From positions 1,578,111-1,642,110 of the forward strand of contig JACTAT010000001.1 of NCBI GenBank assembly GCA_014526335.1: a stretch of 64,000 bases of DNA. The letters are read 5' to 3'. The DNA comes from Chrysaora quinquecirrha (Eukaryota > Cnidaria > Scyphozoa > Semaeostomeae > Pelagiidae). Shown piece after piece: positions 11,478-23,100 of this stretch; position 1 is the stretch's first letter, and each line of letters begins with the position of its first letter. The notes beneath the pieces are model-generated. The model ran no database searches. It was not told the origin of the DNA and was given only the letters and a program-made list of their open reading frames with translations. A program made the translations under genes and the position numbers.

Positions 11478-13435
11478 ATCGATTGGAGTGTATCACCCCA
11501 TGTAATGTCTGTGCAGTACGGTGGGGATGTGCAGTACGGTGGCGGATGTTCAGTACGGTGGGGGGATACCATGATTGCCGTGGGAGGCATCTTGCAGTAC
11601 GGTGGGGATGTTCAGTACGGTGGGGATACCATGATTGCCGTGGCGGATGTTCAGTACGGTGGGGGATACCATGATGACTGTGGGGGATACCATGATTGCC
11701 GTGGGAGGCATCATGATTGCCGTGGCGGATATTCAGTACGGTGGGGGATACCATGATGACTGTGGGGATACCATGATTGCCGTGGGAGGCATCTTGGAGT
11801 ACGGTGGGGATGTTCAGTACGGTGGGGATACCATGATTGCCGTGGCGGATATTCAGTACGGTGGGGGATACCATGATGCCTGTGGGGATACCATGATAGC
11901 CGTGGGAGGCATCATGATTGCCGTGGCGGATATTCAGTACGGTGGGGGATATCTCTGAGTACGGTGGGGATGTTCAGTACGGTGGGGTAAAATATGATCT
12001 CATCAACTAAATCATGGTAAATCAGAGACGGGGGCTAAATATTTCTGCTTCAGTAACAATCGTCGAGCCTCTCTCCATTTCAAGCGATATTCTTAGCTTC
12101 TCAAAGCTCAATGGGATACAAATGGGATACAAGTACTTCGTTTCGCAAATTTTGGTTGATTTCAATACTCAAACTTTCTTGTTTCATTTTTTTCATTACC
12201 AAAGTGCTAAAGAGCTACTTTGCAGATTGACGAAAATATCAAAATTTAAAAATTTCTTTTCCATAGTTTGTTAGTGTTTCTTTATACTAAACGGATCTCA
12301 TGGAATAAAGGCGAATATGTGAAAGAGATGTTTTCACTGTTTAAAAGAACAGCATTTCATGCATAATTTTGCTGTGGCAAATGCAATTTTAACAAGTATT
12401 TGCTGGCAAGCTTTTGAAAACTTAAACGAAACAAGATCTTGTACCTTGAGGCTTACGAAAGACGTTGTTTGAAGTGTAACGTAACCTCTCCAATTGTGGC
12501 TCCAATAACAATCACACAATTTGTCTTCTTTGAAGAGCTTTACATTGTGGGATGCGTTTATAAGTTGCAAATACTTGTAATATTCATCTTACCAGATTTC
12601 AACTAAATACAGTACTAAATGAAACCTCCTACGAAAACAGAGACATTTTCATAAATGTTGATGTCGCTCGTTGCAAACTTTATCATTCAAGTTATAATGA
12701 ATTGTCCAGAGTTTCAGCAATATTTTTGGGTTTTGAGTATCATTCTAATTGTGTAACAAATGGACCGCTAACTCAAGCAATACTTGCTCAATGCACCAAG
12801 TAAGGCTAGCAGTTTGAGTGGAGTATCGCTTGAAATGGAGAGAGGCTCGACGATTGTTACTGAAGCAGAATTATTTAGCCCCCGTCTCTGATTTACCATG
12901 ATTTAGTTGATGAGATCATATTTTACCCCACCGTACTGAACATCCCCACCGTACTCAGAGATATCCCCCACCGTACTGAATATCCGCCACGGCAATCATG
13001 ATGCCTCCCACGGCTATCATGGTATCCCCCACAGGCATCATGGTATCCCCCACCGTACTGAATATCCGCCACGGCAATCATGGTATCCCCACCGTACTGA
13101 ACATCCCCACCGTACTCCAAGATGCCTCCCACGGCAATCATGGTATCCCCACAGTCATCATGGTATCCCCCACCGTACTGAATATCCGCCACGGCAATCA
13201 TGATGCCTCCCCACGGCAATCATGGTATCCCCACAGTCATCATGGTATCCCCCACCGTACTGAACATCCGCCACGGCAATCATGGTATCCCCCACCGTAC
13301 TGAACATCCCCACCGTACTGCAAGATGCCTCCCCACGGCAATCATGGTATCCCCCACCGTACTGAACATCCGCCACCGTACTGCACATCCCCACCGTACT
13401 GCACAGACATTACATGGGGTGTATCGTAAAGCACC
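11478..13435. mobile_element. Large inverted-repeat element with tandem-array arms (family II)
   Basis: Two near-identical arms of about 610 bases (11478-12089 and 12824-13435, inverted) flank about 730 bases of unique spacer. Each arm begins CACCCCATGTAATGTCTGTG and continues into a tandem array of modules such as CAGTACGGTGGGGAT, ACCATGATTGCCGTGG and GAGGCATCATGATTGCC. It then ends in about 110 bases of unique sequence (from GATCTCATCAACTAAATCAT to TTTCAAGCGATA). The outer ends resemble those of the element at 19693-19961. Open frames on both strands rich in YGGG/HGNHG are by-products of the array. No transposase is visible. Confidence 0.85.
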
Positions 13436-14339
13436 AGCTCCATCCAACAGCCGTTCTCATGTGTGAATCGAATGGAAGTTCATAGTCACAGCCTACGTTG
13501 CTTGATACATATTCTAGTTGTTTGTATTACGAAGACAGCAAGACGCTGACCTCTATTCAGGCTGTAAATCTCATCTAGAAGCTTCTTCGATGTTATGCTT
13601 TTTAACAAGAAAGGTTGGATGGTTTATTTTTCTAATTTTGTTCTTTTTTAAGCGAGTTACGATTTTGGTTGCCGCATCTACCTGCTGATAGTCCAGTCCA
13701 ATTATATCGTGAATACAGCGGAATTGATCTCGTTTGTTGAATGTTATCAACAGAACAGATTTCCACTGTGTAGGAAATACATAAAATCTTGTCGTAAATT
13801 ATCTTAAAAATCTATATCTCCCGTAAGCCGTTGCAGAAATAGATTTTCCCCTGATCTTGTTCAGAATTTCCAAACTTTCTAAACGTCGTTTACGAGATTT
13901 AAAGTTCATTTCAAATAAGTAGAAAGGGAAAAATGTAAACATTTTGACGTGTTGTATAGCTGATCATTGGATCGCAGTGTGAAAAAGACAAGAAAACCGT
14001 TAGAAGGAAATTTTGTGAGCATGAAATTTTTTCTAGCATTCAGATTGTTAGCGTTCCTAGTTTCATAGTGCTTTTAAATCAATTATTGTCTTTATCTTCG
14101 TAGTTGTCTAGTCAGTTGATCTTAAAAACATGCTATATATTTCTGTTTGAAACATTGTCCGTGATTTTATTCAGAATAGTGAAATATGCCCAATATGCTT
14201 GTGCAAATAAAATTTCTAATGGATGTGCAAACCATGGCTTTGACGAAGCTTTCTTTTATTTGTATTATTTTGTTTTTATTCTTCATTTACTCATGCCGTA
14301 CTCTTAATTTTCTCATCTCCCCTGGTTCGAGTTGTTGAT
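13436..14339. other. Spacer, no gene recognised
   Basis: AT-rich sequence without repeats that I can name. The open frame at 14104-14307 is hydrophobic by composition only, with no supporting splice sites or motif. Confidence 0.4.
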
Positions 14340-15880
14340 CTGCATCTTTTCTTTTTATATTCTTCTTTTGCTGCTTCTTCTTTCTCTCATTTTTTTACAT
14401 CAACTACTTCTTCCTCCTTCTTATTCTTTTTCATCTCATTCATCGTCTTCTTCCTTATAATTTTTTTCTTAGTTCATATTTACTTTAGCTACTTTGATGC
14501 CTCTTCTTCTTCTTTTTCTTCTTCTTCCTTTAGTACTTCTAATCTTCATTTATTTTCTAAGCTCCCTTCTTCAATTGTTCTTATTGTCTTCCTTTCTGTA
14601 TTGCTTCTTTTGTTTTCGTCTTCATTTACCTCTTCTCGTCTTCCTTTATCTTCTTCATGTTGTTTTCATTCTTCGCCTTAATCTTATCTTCTGTTCTGCC
14701 TTTTTTTGCTTCTATAGCATCGTCTCTTACTTCTTCGTCTTCTTGCCTTTTCTCTTCTCACTTCTCTCTTTGGTCTTCGTTTTGTTTTTCTCTTCTGTTT
14801 CTTTTCCTTCATCATTTCTTCTTCTTGTACTTTTCATCTTTATTTTTTCTAATCTTCTTTGGCTACTTTTTTGACGTGTTCTCATTGTGTTCCTTTCTGT
14901 GATGTTTCTTCGTCTTAGTCTTCCTTTTGCTCTTCTCATCTTTCTTCATCTCCTTTACTTTGATCTTGTTCTTCTGTTTCTTTCGATCGTCTCTCCTGGC
15001 TTTTTTGGCTTCTGCAACCTCCCTTCTTATTCTTGGTCTTGCCTTTTTTCTCCTTCTTATATCTCTCTTATTTCTCTCTTTCTTCTCTTTTGTCTTCTCT
15101 TTCTTTCCCATTATCAAAATCTTCTTCTTCCTTTTGTGCTTCAAATCTTCGTTTGCTTTGTAATCTTCTTTAGCTTCTTCCTGGACTTTTTTCTGTGTCT
15201 TCCTTTCTTTACTGCTTCTTCGTCTCCTTCTTTTCCTCTTCTTCCCTTTCTTCGTCTTTTTCATGGTCTCCTTATTCTTTTTCCTTCTTCTTATCTTCTT
15301 GTCTGGCTTCTTTAGCTTTTACAGCTTCACCTTCTGCTTCTTCGTCTACTTGACGTTTCTCTTCTTCTCTCTTTGATCTTCTTTTACTTTTCTCACCTCT
15401 TTCTTTCCCTTAATCGAAATCTTCTTCTTCCTTTTGTGCTTCTAATCTTCATGTTTCTAATGTTTTTAAGCTGCTTTCATGACTTGTTCTCATTGTCTTC
15501 CATTCTTTTGTGCTTCTTCGTCTTCGTCTTCTTCTTTTCCTTCTTCACCTTCCTTATGTTCTCCTCATTCTTCTCTTTCTTCCTATCTTCTCCTCTGGTT
15601 TCTGGCTTCTACAACTTCGCCTTCTTCGTCTTGCTTTTTCTCCTTCTTATTTCTCTCTTTCTTTTCTTTTTTGTCTTTTTCTTTCTTGCTTTCTTTCTTT
15701 CTTTCTTTCTTTCTTTCCTTCGTTTTTCTTTCATTTTTCTTCTCTTTGACTTTTCTTCTCTTTCTTCCCCTTCATCAAATTCTCTGGTTGTTTGTAATCT
15801 ATTTTACGTTCTTCTTTCATTTTATTGGACTCCTTTCTTTATTCCTATTTTATCTAATATCCAATTTTTTCATTTTTTAG
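14340..15880. repeat. 1.5-kb polypyrimidine tract (CTT/TTC-rich)
   Basis: The plus strand is overwhelmingly T and C for about 1.5 kb, mostly irregular TTC/CTT units with a pure (CTTT)n run at 15690-15718. Long open frames on both strands (Phe/Leu/Ser-rich on plus, Lys/Arg/Glu-rich on minus) are composition artefacts. Confidence 0.95.
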
Positions 15881-15981
15881 TCGATGGGTAGTTGTTCGTC
15901 AACGATATCTCCGGAGGGAACGACGGAAGTCAAAGCCAATAGTAATAGATCAGACGGCAAAGGATGTAAATGCTGCAACAG
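15881..15981 (+). other. Possible first coding exon: MGSCSS N-terminus
   Basis: The acceptor CATTTTTTAG is followed at 15884 by an ATG and an open frame starting MGSCSSTISPEGTTEVK and ending DGKGCKCCN, then a plausible donor (CAACAG|GTTAGC). MGSCSS fits an N-myristoylation signal with a neighbouring Cys that could be palmitoylated. The acceptor's pyrimidine tract is the adjacent low-complexity region, which weakens the call. Any continuation would lie in or beyond the gap at 16105-16604. Family unknown. Confidence 0.3.
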
Positions 15982-16104
15982 GTTAGCCAGAGAACATAAT
16001 TATCAATATGTGAAAATCATAAAGGAAACCCTATGTTTTGCCGATCGTTTAAGTTCTTAAAAATTTCCTTTACGTTTTTATTCTTTTTAATATTATTGTA
16101 TGAT

Positions 16105-16604
16105 NNNNNNNNNNNNNNNNNNNNNNNNNNNNNNNNNNNNNNNNNNNNNNNNNNNNNNNNNNNNNNNNNNNNNNNNNNNNNNNNNNNNNNNNNNNNNNNN
16201 NNNNNNNNNNNNNNNNNNNNNNNNNNNNNNNNNNNNNNNNNNNNNNNNNNNNNNNNNNNNNNNNNNNNNNNNNNNNNNNNNNNNNNNNNNNNNNNNNNNN
16301 NNNNNNNNNNNNNNNNNNNNNNNNNNNNNNNNNNNNNNNNNNNNNNNNNNNNNNNNNNNNNNNNNNNNNNNNNNNNNNNNNNNNNNNNNNNNNNNNNNNN
16401 NNNNNNNNNNNNNNNNNNNNNNNNNNNNNNNNNNNNNNNNNNNNNNNNNNNNNNNNNNNNNNNNNNNNNNNNNNNNNNNNNNNNNNNNNNNNNNNNNNNN
16501 NNNNNNNNNNNNNNNNNNNNNNNNNNNNNNNNNNNNNNNNNNNNNNNNNNNNNNNNNNNNNNNNNNNNNNNNNNNNNNNNNNNNNNNNNNNNNNNNNNNN
16601 NNNN
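16105..16604. other. Assembly gap (500 N)
   Basis: Exactly 500 N, probably a nominal gap size. Open frames through it are meaningless. Confidence 0.99.
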
Positions 16605-16970
16605 GTGTTCAAAAGGTAAATGGCCCTGTTCGTATTCGTGAATATAAGTTTGCAACAAGACGTATGATTTTCAATAGCATAGCTGCAACAAAATTAGTTT
16701 CCTACGCATTAAATTGTTTTTGAGCGGTGGAAAATTTCGAAATTGCGAGAAACAGCGGAAACATCTCTGGACATACTGAATTCCTACGTACACGTATTAC
16801 TGGAATAATACCAGAAGATGCTAGGCCCAATTTTCTGATTCAACGAGTTTTCTACCGTTTTAGAGTCTTAACTAAAAGCTTGAATTCTGACAGGTTTCTT
16901 GTTTAAGAAAACGTGTAAGTTGAGTTACAGAACTGTTACATATCTAAACTCTAAATCATTAATCAATTAG

Positions 16971-17102
16971 CGAGGGGCATTTCACTCTGCAAAAGGCGCA
17001 CGAGATGCCCATTAAAACAAAAGGACTTTCAAGGGATTTCAGAGAAACAATAGGACTTCCAGCAAAGGTGTACGAGATTTTCACGGAGTGAATTGCCCCT
17101 CG
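16971..17102. mobile_element. CGAGGGGC MITE with 8-bp target duplication, copy 1
   Basis: A 132-base element with ends CGAGGGGCATTTCACTC and GAGTGAATTGCCCCTCG. It is flanked by the direct repeat TCAATTAG at 16963-16970 and 17103-17110. An 8-bp duplication and a short GC-rich inverted end fit a hAT-type non-autonomous element. Related copies: 31184-31317 (complete), 10886-10940 and 50426-50540 (partial). Confidence 0.92.
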
Positions 17103-17137
17103 TCAATTAGAATAGTTCTATTTTGCATCTCTTTACC

Positions 17138-20100
17138 TTACACTTCTAACTCGTTTGATTTACTTTTACTATTAAAACCACTGAACTTACTTTCCATTGT
17201 ATTTTCGTTATTATATTTCCTTTCCTTTAGATTCGGTTCAAAGTTACTCTCCAGGCTTTGAGCTCTTTTCATCGGTAGAAAGAAAGCTGTTATTGAACTG
17301 CTTTGCTGAGTTTTGTTGGAAAATAACTTGCTTCGATTTGAAGATGTATTTTGAAGAAAACCTTTGAAATTTCGTCGACCACCTTTGTTAATTTCATTCC
17401 CAGCATTTGATTCGCTGTTACTTGTGACGTGTGATTTCGGTTCCAGATCACTGCGAAACAGAGAGCTCGTGTCCAATTTCGGTGAAACTACACTTCCCCC
17501 TGTGGTTCTGCTAGATGTGCTTAATGACTGTCTAAGTTCTGTGAGCACTGATTCCTCTCTGGACATATTTTCAAGACAGCTGTTCTGGGTTTCCGTACTT
17601 TCAACTGGTCTTTCGCTGAGTTGCTTGTAATAATCGAGGACTTTTGGATGGGCTTTGACAACTGACGATCGAAAATCACTGCAAGAGAAAAATCCATTAA
17701 CACTTTGCACTAAACTCTTTTTCTAATAAGGAACTTAACTTAAGAGTTTAAAGTTGGCTAAAAGTTGGTTAAAAATCTTATTTTTCAGCCCTACGGGTTG
17801 ATTATGGTTTGCTCAAGTCTTAGCACTTTCCCTTACCACTAGGTACTTTTCTTTGTGGATATGCATGTGCTGTGGCGTCGTGATCTAATCCAGCTGGCTC
17901 ATGAAGTTAGAAGCTAGGCAAGGTCTGGGTTCGAGCCCCAGCTACGGTAGCATCACAGCCAGAGTTGAGGTTTCGATTAGTTAACCTACTACTGAGATCC
18001 TAGCAACAGGCGCTTAATACACCATTTCACCATCACCTTTCAAATTGTTTCGCTCTTTCTGCTACAGTGGTAGATCAAATCAAAATGGCAAAATCTATAT
18101 TGATGTGTTAACACGAGGATTCGAACTAAAAAGGTAAACAAGGGCAATATATATCACTTGTTGTATAGTTAATTACCGATTCTTCGCTTACCCCATAAGT
18201 TGCTTAACATTTATGTTACCCCAGCCCTAGTTGCTTATTAAATAATGTGCAAACGTTCATGAAAACAATAGACCATTTCAACTAAGGGCCTCGTTTTCAA
18301 AAAAAATTGAAAATTACGTCATATAGAAATATTGACTTCAGATTCAAATCCAGCACCTTCTTTTTAGTGTTGAGGCAAATTTTTACGCTTCTAATCCTTA
18401 CGATGTTGATTCTATAGCGATTAAAAGTTTGAAAATTTATAAGGGTTTTGACCGTGTAAAATGACTGAAAATTTCACCCCCAGCGATTTTTAACGGTCAA
18501 ATCCTTTATAGAATTTCAAACTTTTAACACCTATAAAATCAATATCTCAAGGACTAGAAGCATAAAACTTTGGCTCAGCGCTAAAAAGAAGGTGCTGAAT
18601 TGGAATCTGAAGTCGAAATTTCTCTATGACCTAATTTTAAATTTTTTTTCAAAACGAGGCCCTTAGTTGAAATGGTCTATTAGCCTCCGTCTCAGTTCGG
18701 AAGGTTCATAGCTTTTGTTCTGAGTCTTCTGTACCTCAAACTCCTTAGCCTCAGTCATTTTTTTTCTTTCTTTCCTCAAAGTTGGTAGCACTATAGCTTA
18801 CATCAAAAATTTGTTAAAAAGAAGAAAAAATTTGAATAGAGTTAAACATACCCTACGTTTTGAATATATTGCTTGAATAAGTCGCATGTACATTAGAAAT
18901 TCGTAAAAGTTGTGATTCTATTTTTAAATATATCTAATGTAGGGGCATATTTTAGTAGTTAGTAGTTGTACCTTATTTAACGTTAGTTTAATACAATAGT
19001 GATAAACACTAATTCACACTAACATGAAGCAACTTCATAGATTGCATCAAAGAATCATTTATTGTAAAACGAGCATGCGCATTTTTTATTTAAGAACCAT
19101 GTTTTTTATCAGTTTTTTGAACTCTTTGTTATTTCTGGCTGACTTGATTTCAGCTGGTAGAGAGTTCCAGATTTTGGGCCCTTGAAAACTTAAAGATTTA
19201 ATGCCATAATTAGTTGTTTTAATCAAGTTGTTTTTTTTTGTTTTTTTGCGCATATTTTTATTCCTAAGGGAATTGAGTTCCAAATTTGGTTACATCTATA
19301 TGAGGCAGTATTGAACCCATATAATTTATAGTTAGGTTTGGTATTTCTGAATTTTGAGCCTCTTAGGTCATATGGACAATCGTTAAGTCATCTTTAGGTT
19401 GCATTAAAACAGCTGAAAGTAATAAAAAATACTTACTCGACTTTCAATCCAGATAGACTAGTACAACGTGACAATGCAACGTAGGCCTGTCCAAATTCGA
19501 AGACGTTGCTCAGAGATAGTTCAACTCGCTCTAGAGTCATGCCCTAATAAATTGGAAGAAGTCAGTTCAAACAGGGCCCCTTTAACATACAAACTAGGTG
19601 GCAGTTCGGAAGAGCACCCAGGCTCGATTTGTCAAAAAAGAAAACTTAAGAACATGTCAAAGCCTCAGATGAAAAATTAAAGAAAAGACAGTCACCCCGC
19701 ATAACGTATGTGCAGTACAGCGGTGGTTGTGCAGTACAGCGGTGGTTGGGCAGTACAACGGTGGTTGGGCAGTACAGCGGAGGGATATCATCCCACCGCT
19801 GTACTGAACATCCACCGCTGTACTCATGGTATCCCTCCACCGTACTGATGATATCCCTCCGCTGTACTGATGATATCCCTCCGCTGTACGTCACAGCACA
19901 ACCACCGCTGTACTGCACAACCACCATCAATACTGGTACTACACATACATTATTTCGCGTGACAGTGTTGTCTCTTTACTCTATCAGCAGAGAGTAAAAT
20001 TCGCCAGTTAATCAACAGCGCTACCAAAATGACTTGCAATCTGTTATTTATTGGTCTTAGTAAATGCTCATGAAGACCCCCCACACGGTGAGATTTTGCA

Positions 20101-23100
20101 ACGAATGGCAGAAAGTATCAAACACGACAGATATTTTTCTCATAGCCATTAGCCATGCATGACTAATTTCTTAGCGAAAATTACGCGCACAAGGTGAGAA
20201 TTTTGCTGAGCGAAAGTGCCACGAATTGCATTTTGCCCAGCACTTTCCTAAGCGTGGGCGGCGGGCTTAACCACTGTCCTGACCATCGTAATGTACGGTG
20301 TAGATACAAAACAGACGAGTACGAATAGAAACACTCAAGAAACAAGCATCAAACCCACAAATACTTTTGATTTACGAATGTGAATATAAATTTAGCTATA
20401 GCGTGATTTCCAATAGGTGGGAATGCAGTCTCAGCTGTCGCTGAAATTATACCCATCGGGTATACCCTTGCAAAACGGCATTGTTGTATTGGAAACGATG
20501 CTTACCTGAGATTTATGTATGCTAACAGCCCATGCCAGAGCAAGTGGTACTTGTTCTCTTGATGCCACTTCACGACCAGCAATTTCAATACTGCTTTTTT
20601 CAGGACGCATCATCATTTCTGTGCCATTTGTGAATCTAAACGAAAGAAAAAAAATCAAAAATCATACAACATGTTTCAAAATTGCTAGAAATAGTAAACC
20701 AAACTAAATTTTCCATCGAGAAACTGCGGGAACATTTCTGGACTTACAAGCCTTTTTCGTCTGACACTCCTCTGAGTATAAACATCAGATACAGACCGAA
20801 ACAATGGACAAGGGCGGAACTTATATCCAAATGCCGCTCTAAATATACCTATCAGCAAGCGAAGCCGAATTGGCATTGTGCATCACGCATAACAACCCAC
20901 CACATCAAGCATAATAACCCACTACATCAATCATAATAACCCACCACATCAAGCATAATAACCCACCACAGTAGTGCTTATCCACCACAGTACGCAAAAA
21001 TCACTACCACATCAAGCATAATAACCCACCACATCAAGCATAATAACCCACCACAGCAGTGCTTATCCACCACAGTACGCAAAAATCACTACCACATCAA
21101 GCATAATAACCCACCACATCAAGCATAATAACCCACCACAGTAGTGCTTATCCACCACAGTACGCAAAAATCACTACCACATCAAGCATAATAACCCACC
21201 ACATCAAGCATAATAACCCACCACAGTAGTGCTTATCCACCACAGTACGCAAAAATCACTACCACATCAAGCATAATAACCCATCACATCAAGCATAATA
21301 ACCCACCACAGCAGTGCTTATCCACCACAGTACGCAAAAATCACTACCACATCAAGCATAATAACCCACCACATCAAGCATAATAACCCACCACAGCAGT
21401 GCTTATCCACCACAGTACACAAAAATCACCACCACATCAAGCATAATAACCCACCACATCAAGCATAATAACCCACCACAGTAGTGCTTATCCGCCACAG
21501 TACGCAAAAATCACCACCACATCAAGCATAATAACCCATCACATCAAGCATAATAACCCACCACAGCAGTGCTTATCCACCACAGTACGCAAAAATCACC
21601 ACCACATCAAGCATAATAACCCATCACATCAAGCATAATAACCCACCACAGTAGTGCTTATCCACCACAGTACGCAAAAATCACTACCACATCAAGCATA
21701 ATAACCCACCACATCAAGCATAATAACCCACCACAGTAGTGCTTATCTGCCACAGTACGCAAAAATCACCACCACATCAAGCATAATAACCCATCACATC
21801 AAGCATAATAACCCACCACAGCAGTGCTTATCCACCACAGTACGCAAAAATCACTACCACATCAAGCATAATAACCCACCACATCAAGCATAATAACCCA
21901 CCACAGTAGTGCTTATCCACCACAGTACGCAAAAATCACTACCACATCAAGCATAATAACCCACCACATCAAGCATAATAACCCACCACAGTAGTGCTTA
22001 TCCGCCACAGTACGCAAAAATCACCACCACATCAAGCATAATAACCCATCACATCAAGCATAATAACCCACCACAGCAGTGCTTATCCACCACAGTACGC
22101 AAAAATCACTACCACATCAAGCATAATAACCCACCACATCAAGCATAATAACCCACCACAGCAGTGCTTATCCACCACAGTACGCAAAAATCACTACCAC
22201 ATCAAGCATAATAACCCACCACATCAAGCATAATAACCCACCACAGTAGTGCTTATCCACCACAGTACGCAAAAATCACCACCACATCAAGCATAATAAC
22301 CCATCACATCAAGCATAATAACCCACCACAGCAGTGCTTATCCACCACAGTACGCAAAAATCACTACCACATCAAGCATAATAACCCACCATATCAAGCA
22401 TAATAACCCACCACAGTAGTGCTTATCCGCCACAGTACGCAAAAATCACCACCACATCAAGCATAATAACCCATCACATCAAGCATAATAACCCACCACA
22501 GCAGTGCTTATCCACCACAGTACGCAAAAATCACTACCACATCAAGCATAATAACCCACCACATCAAGCATAATAACCCACCACAGTAGTGCTTATCCGC
22601 CACAGTACGCAAAAATCACTACCACATCAAGCATAATAACCCATCACATCAAGCATAATAACCCACCACAGCAGTGCTTATCCACCACAGTACGCAAAAA
22701 TCACCACCACATCAAGCATAATAACCCATCACATCAAGCATAATAACCCACCACAGCAGTGCTTATCCGCCACAGTACGCAAAAATCACCACCACATCAA
22801 GCATAATAACCCATCACATCAAGCATAATAACCCACCACAGTAGTGCTTATCCGCCACAGTACGCAAAAATCACCACCACATCAAGCATAATAACCCATC
22901 ACATCAAGCATAATAACCCACCACAGCAGTGCTTATCCACCACAGTACGCAAAAATCACTACCACATCAAGCATAATAACCTACCACATCAAGCATAATA
23001 ACCCACCACATCAAGCATAATAACCCACTAAGTTATGCTTATCCACCGCAGTACGCAAAAATCACCACCACATCAAGCATAATAACCCATCACATCAAGC

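Noticed and set aside
11396..13466. Open frames with repeated YGGG, HDCRG or HGNHGIP peptides
   Set aside because: They follow the tandem modules of the inverted-repeat element in every frame; no start context or function.
14494..15891. Long open frames on both strands (Phe/Leu-rich and Lys/Arg/Glu-rich)
   Set aside because: They are produced by the CTT/TTC-rich tract; no motif, and no codon structure beyond the composition.
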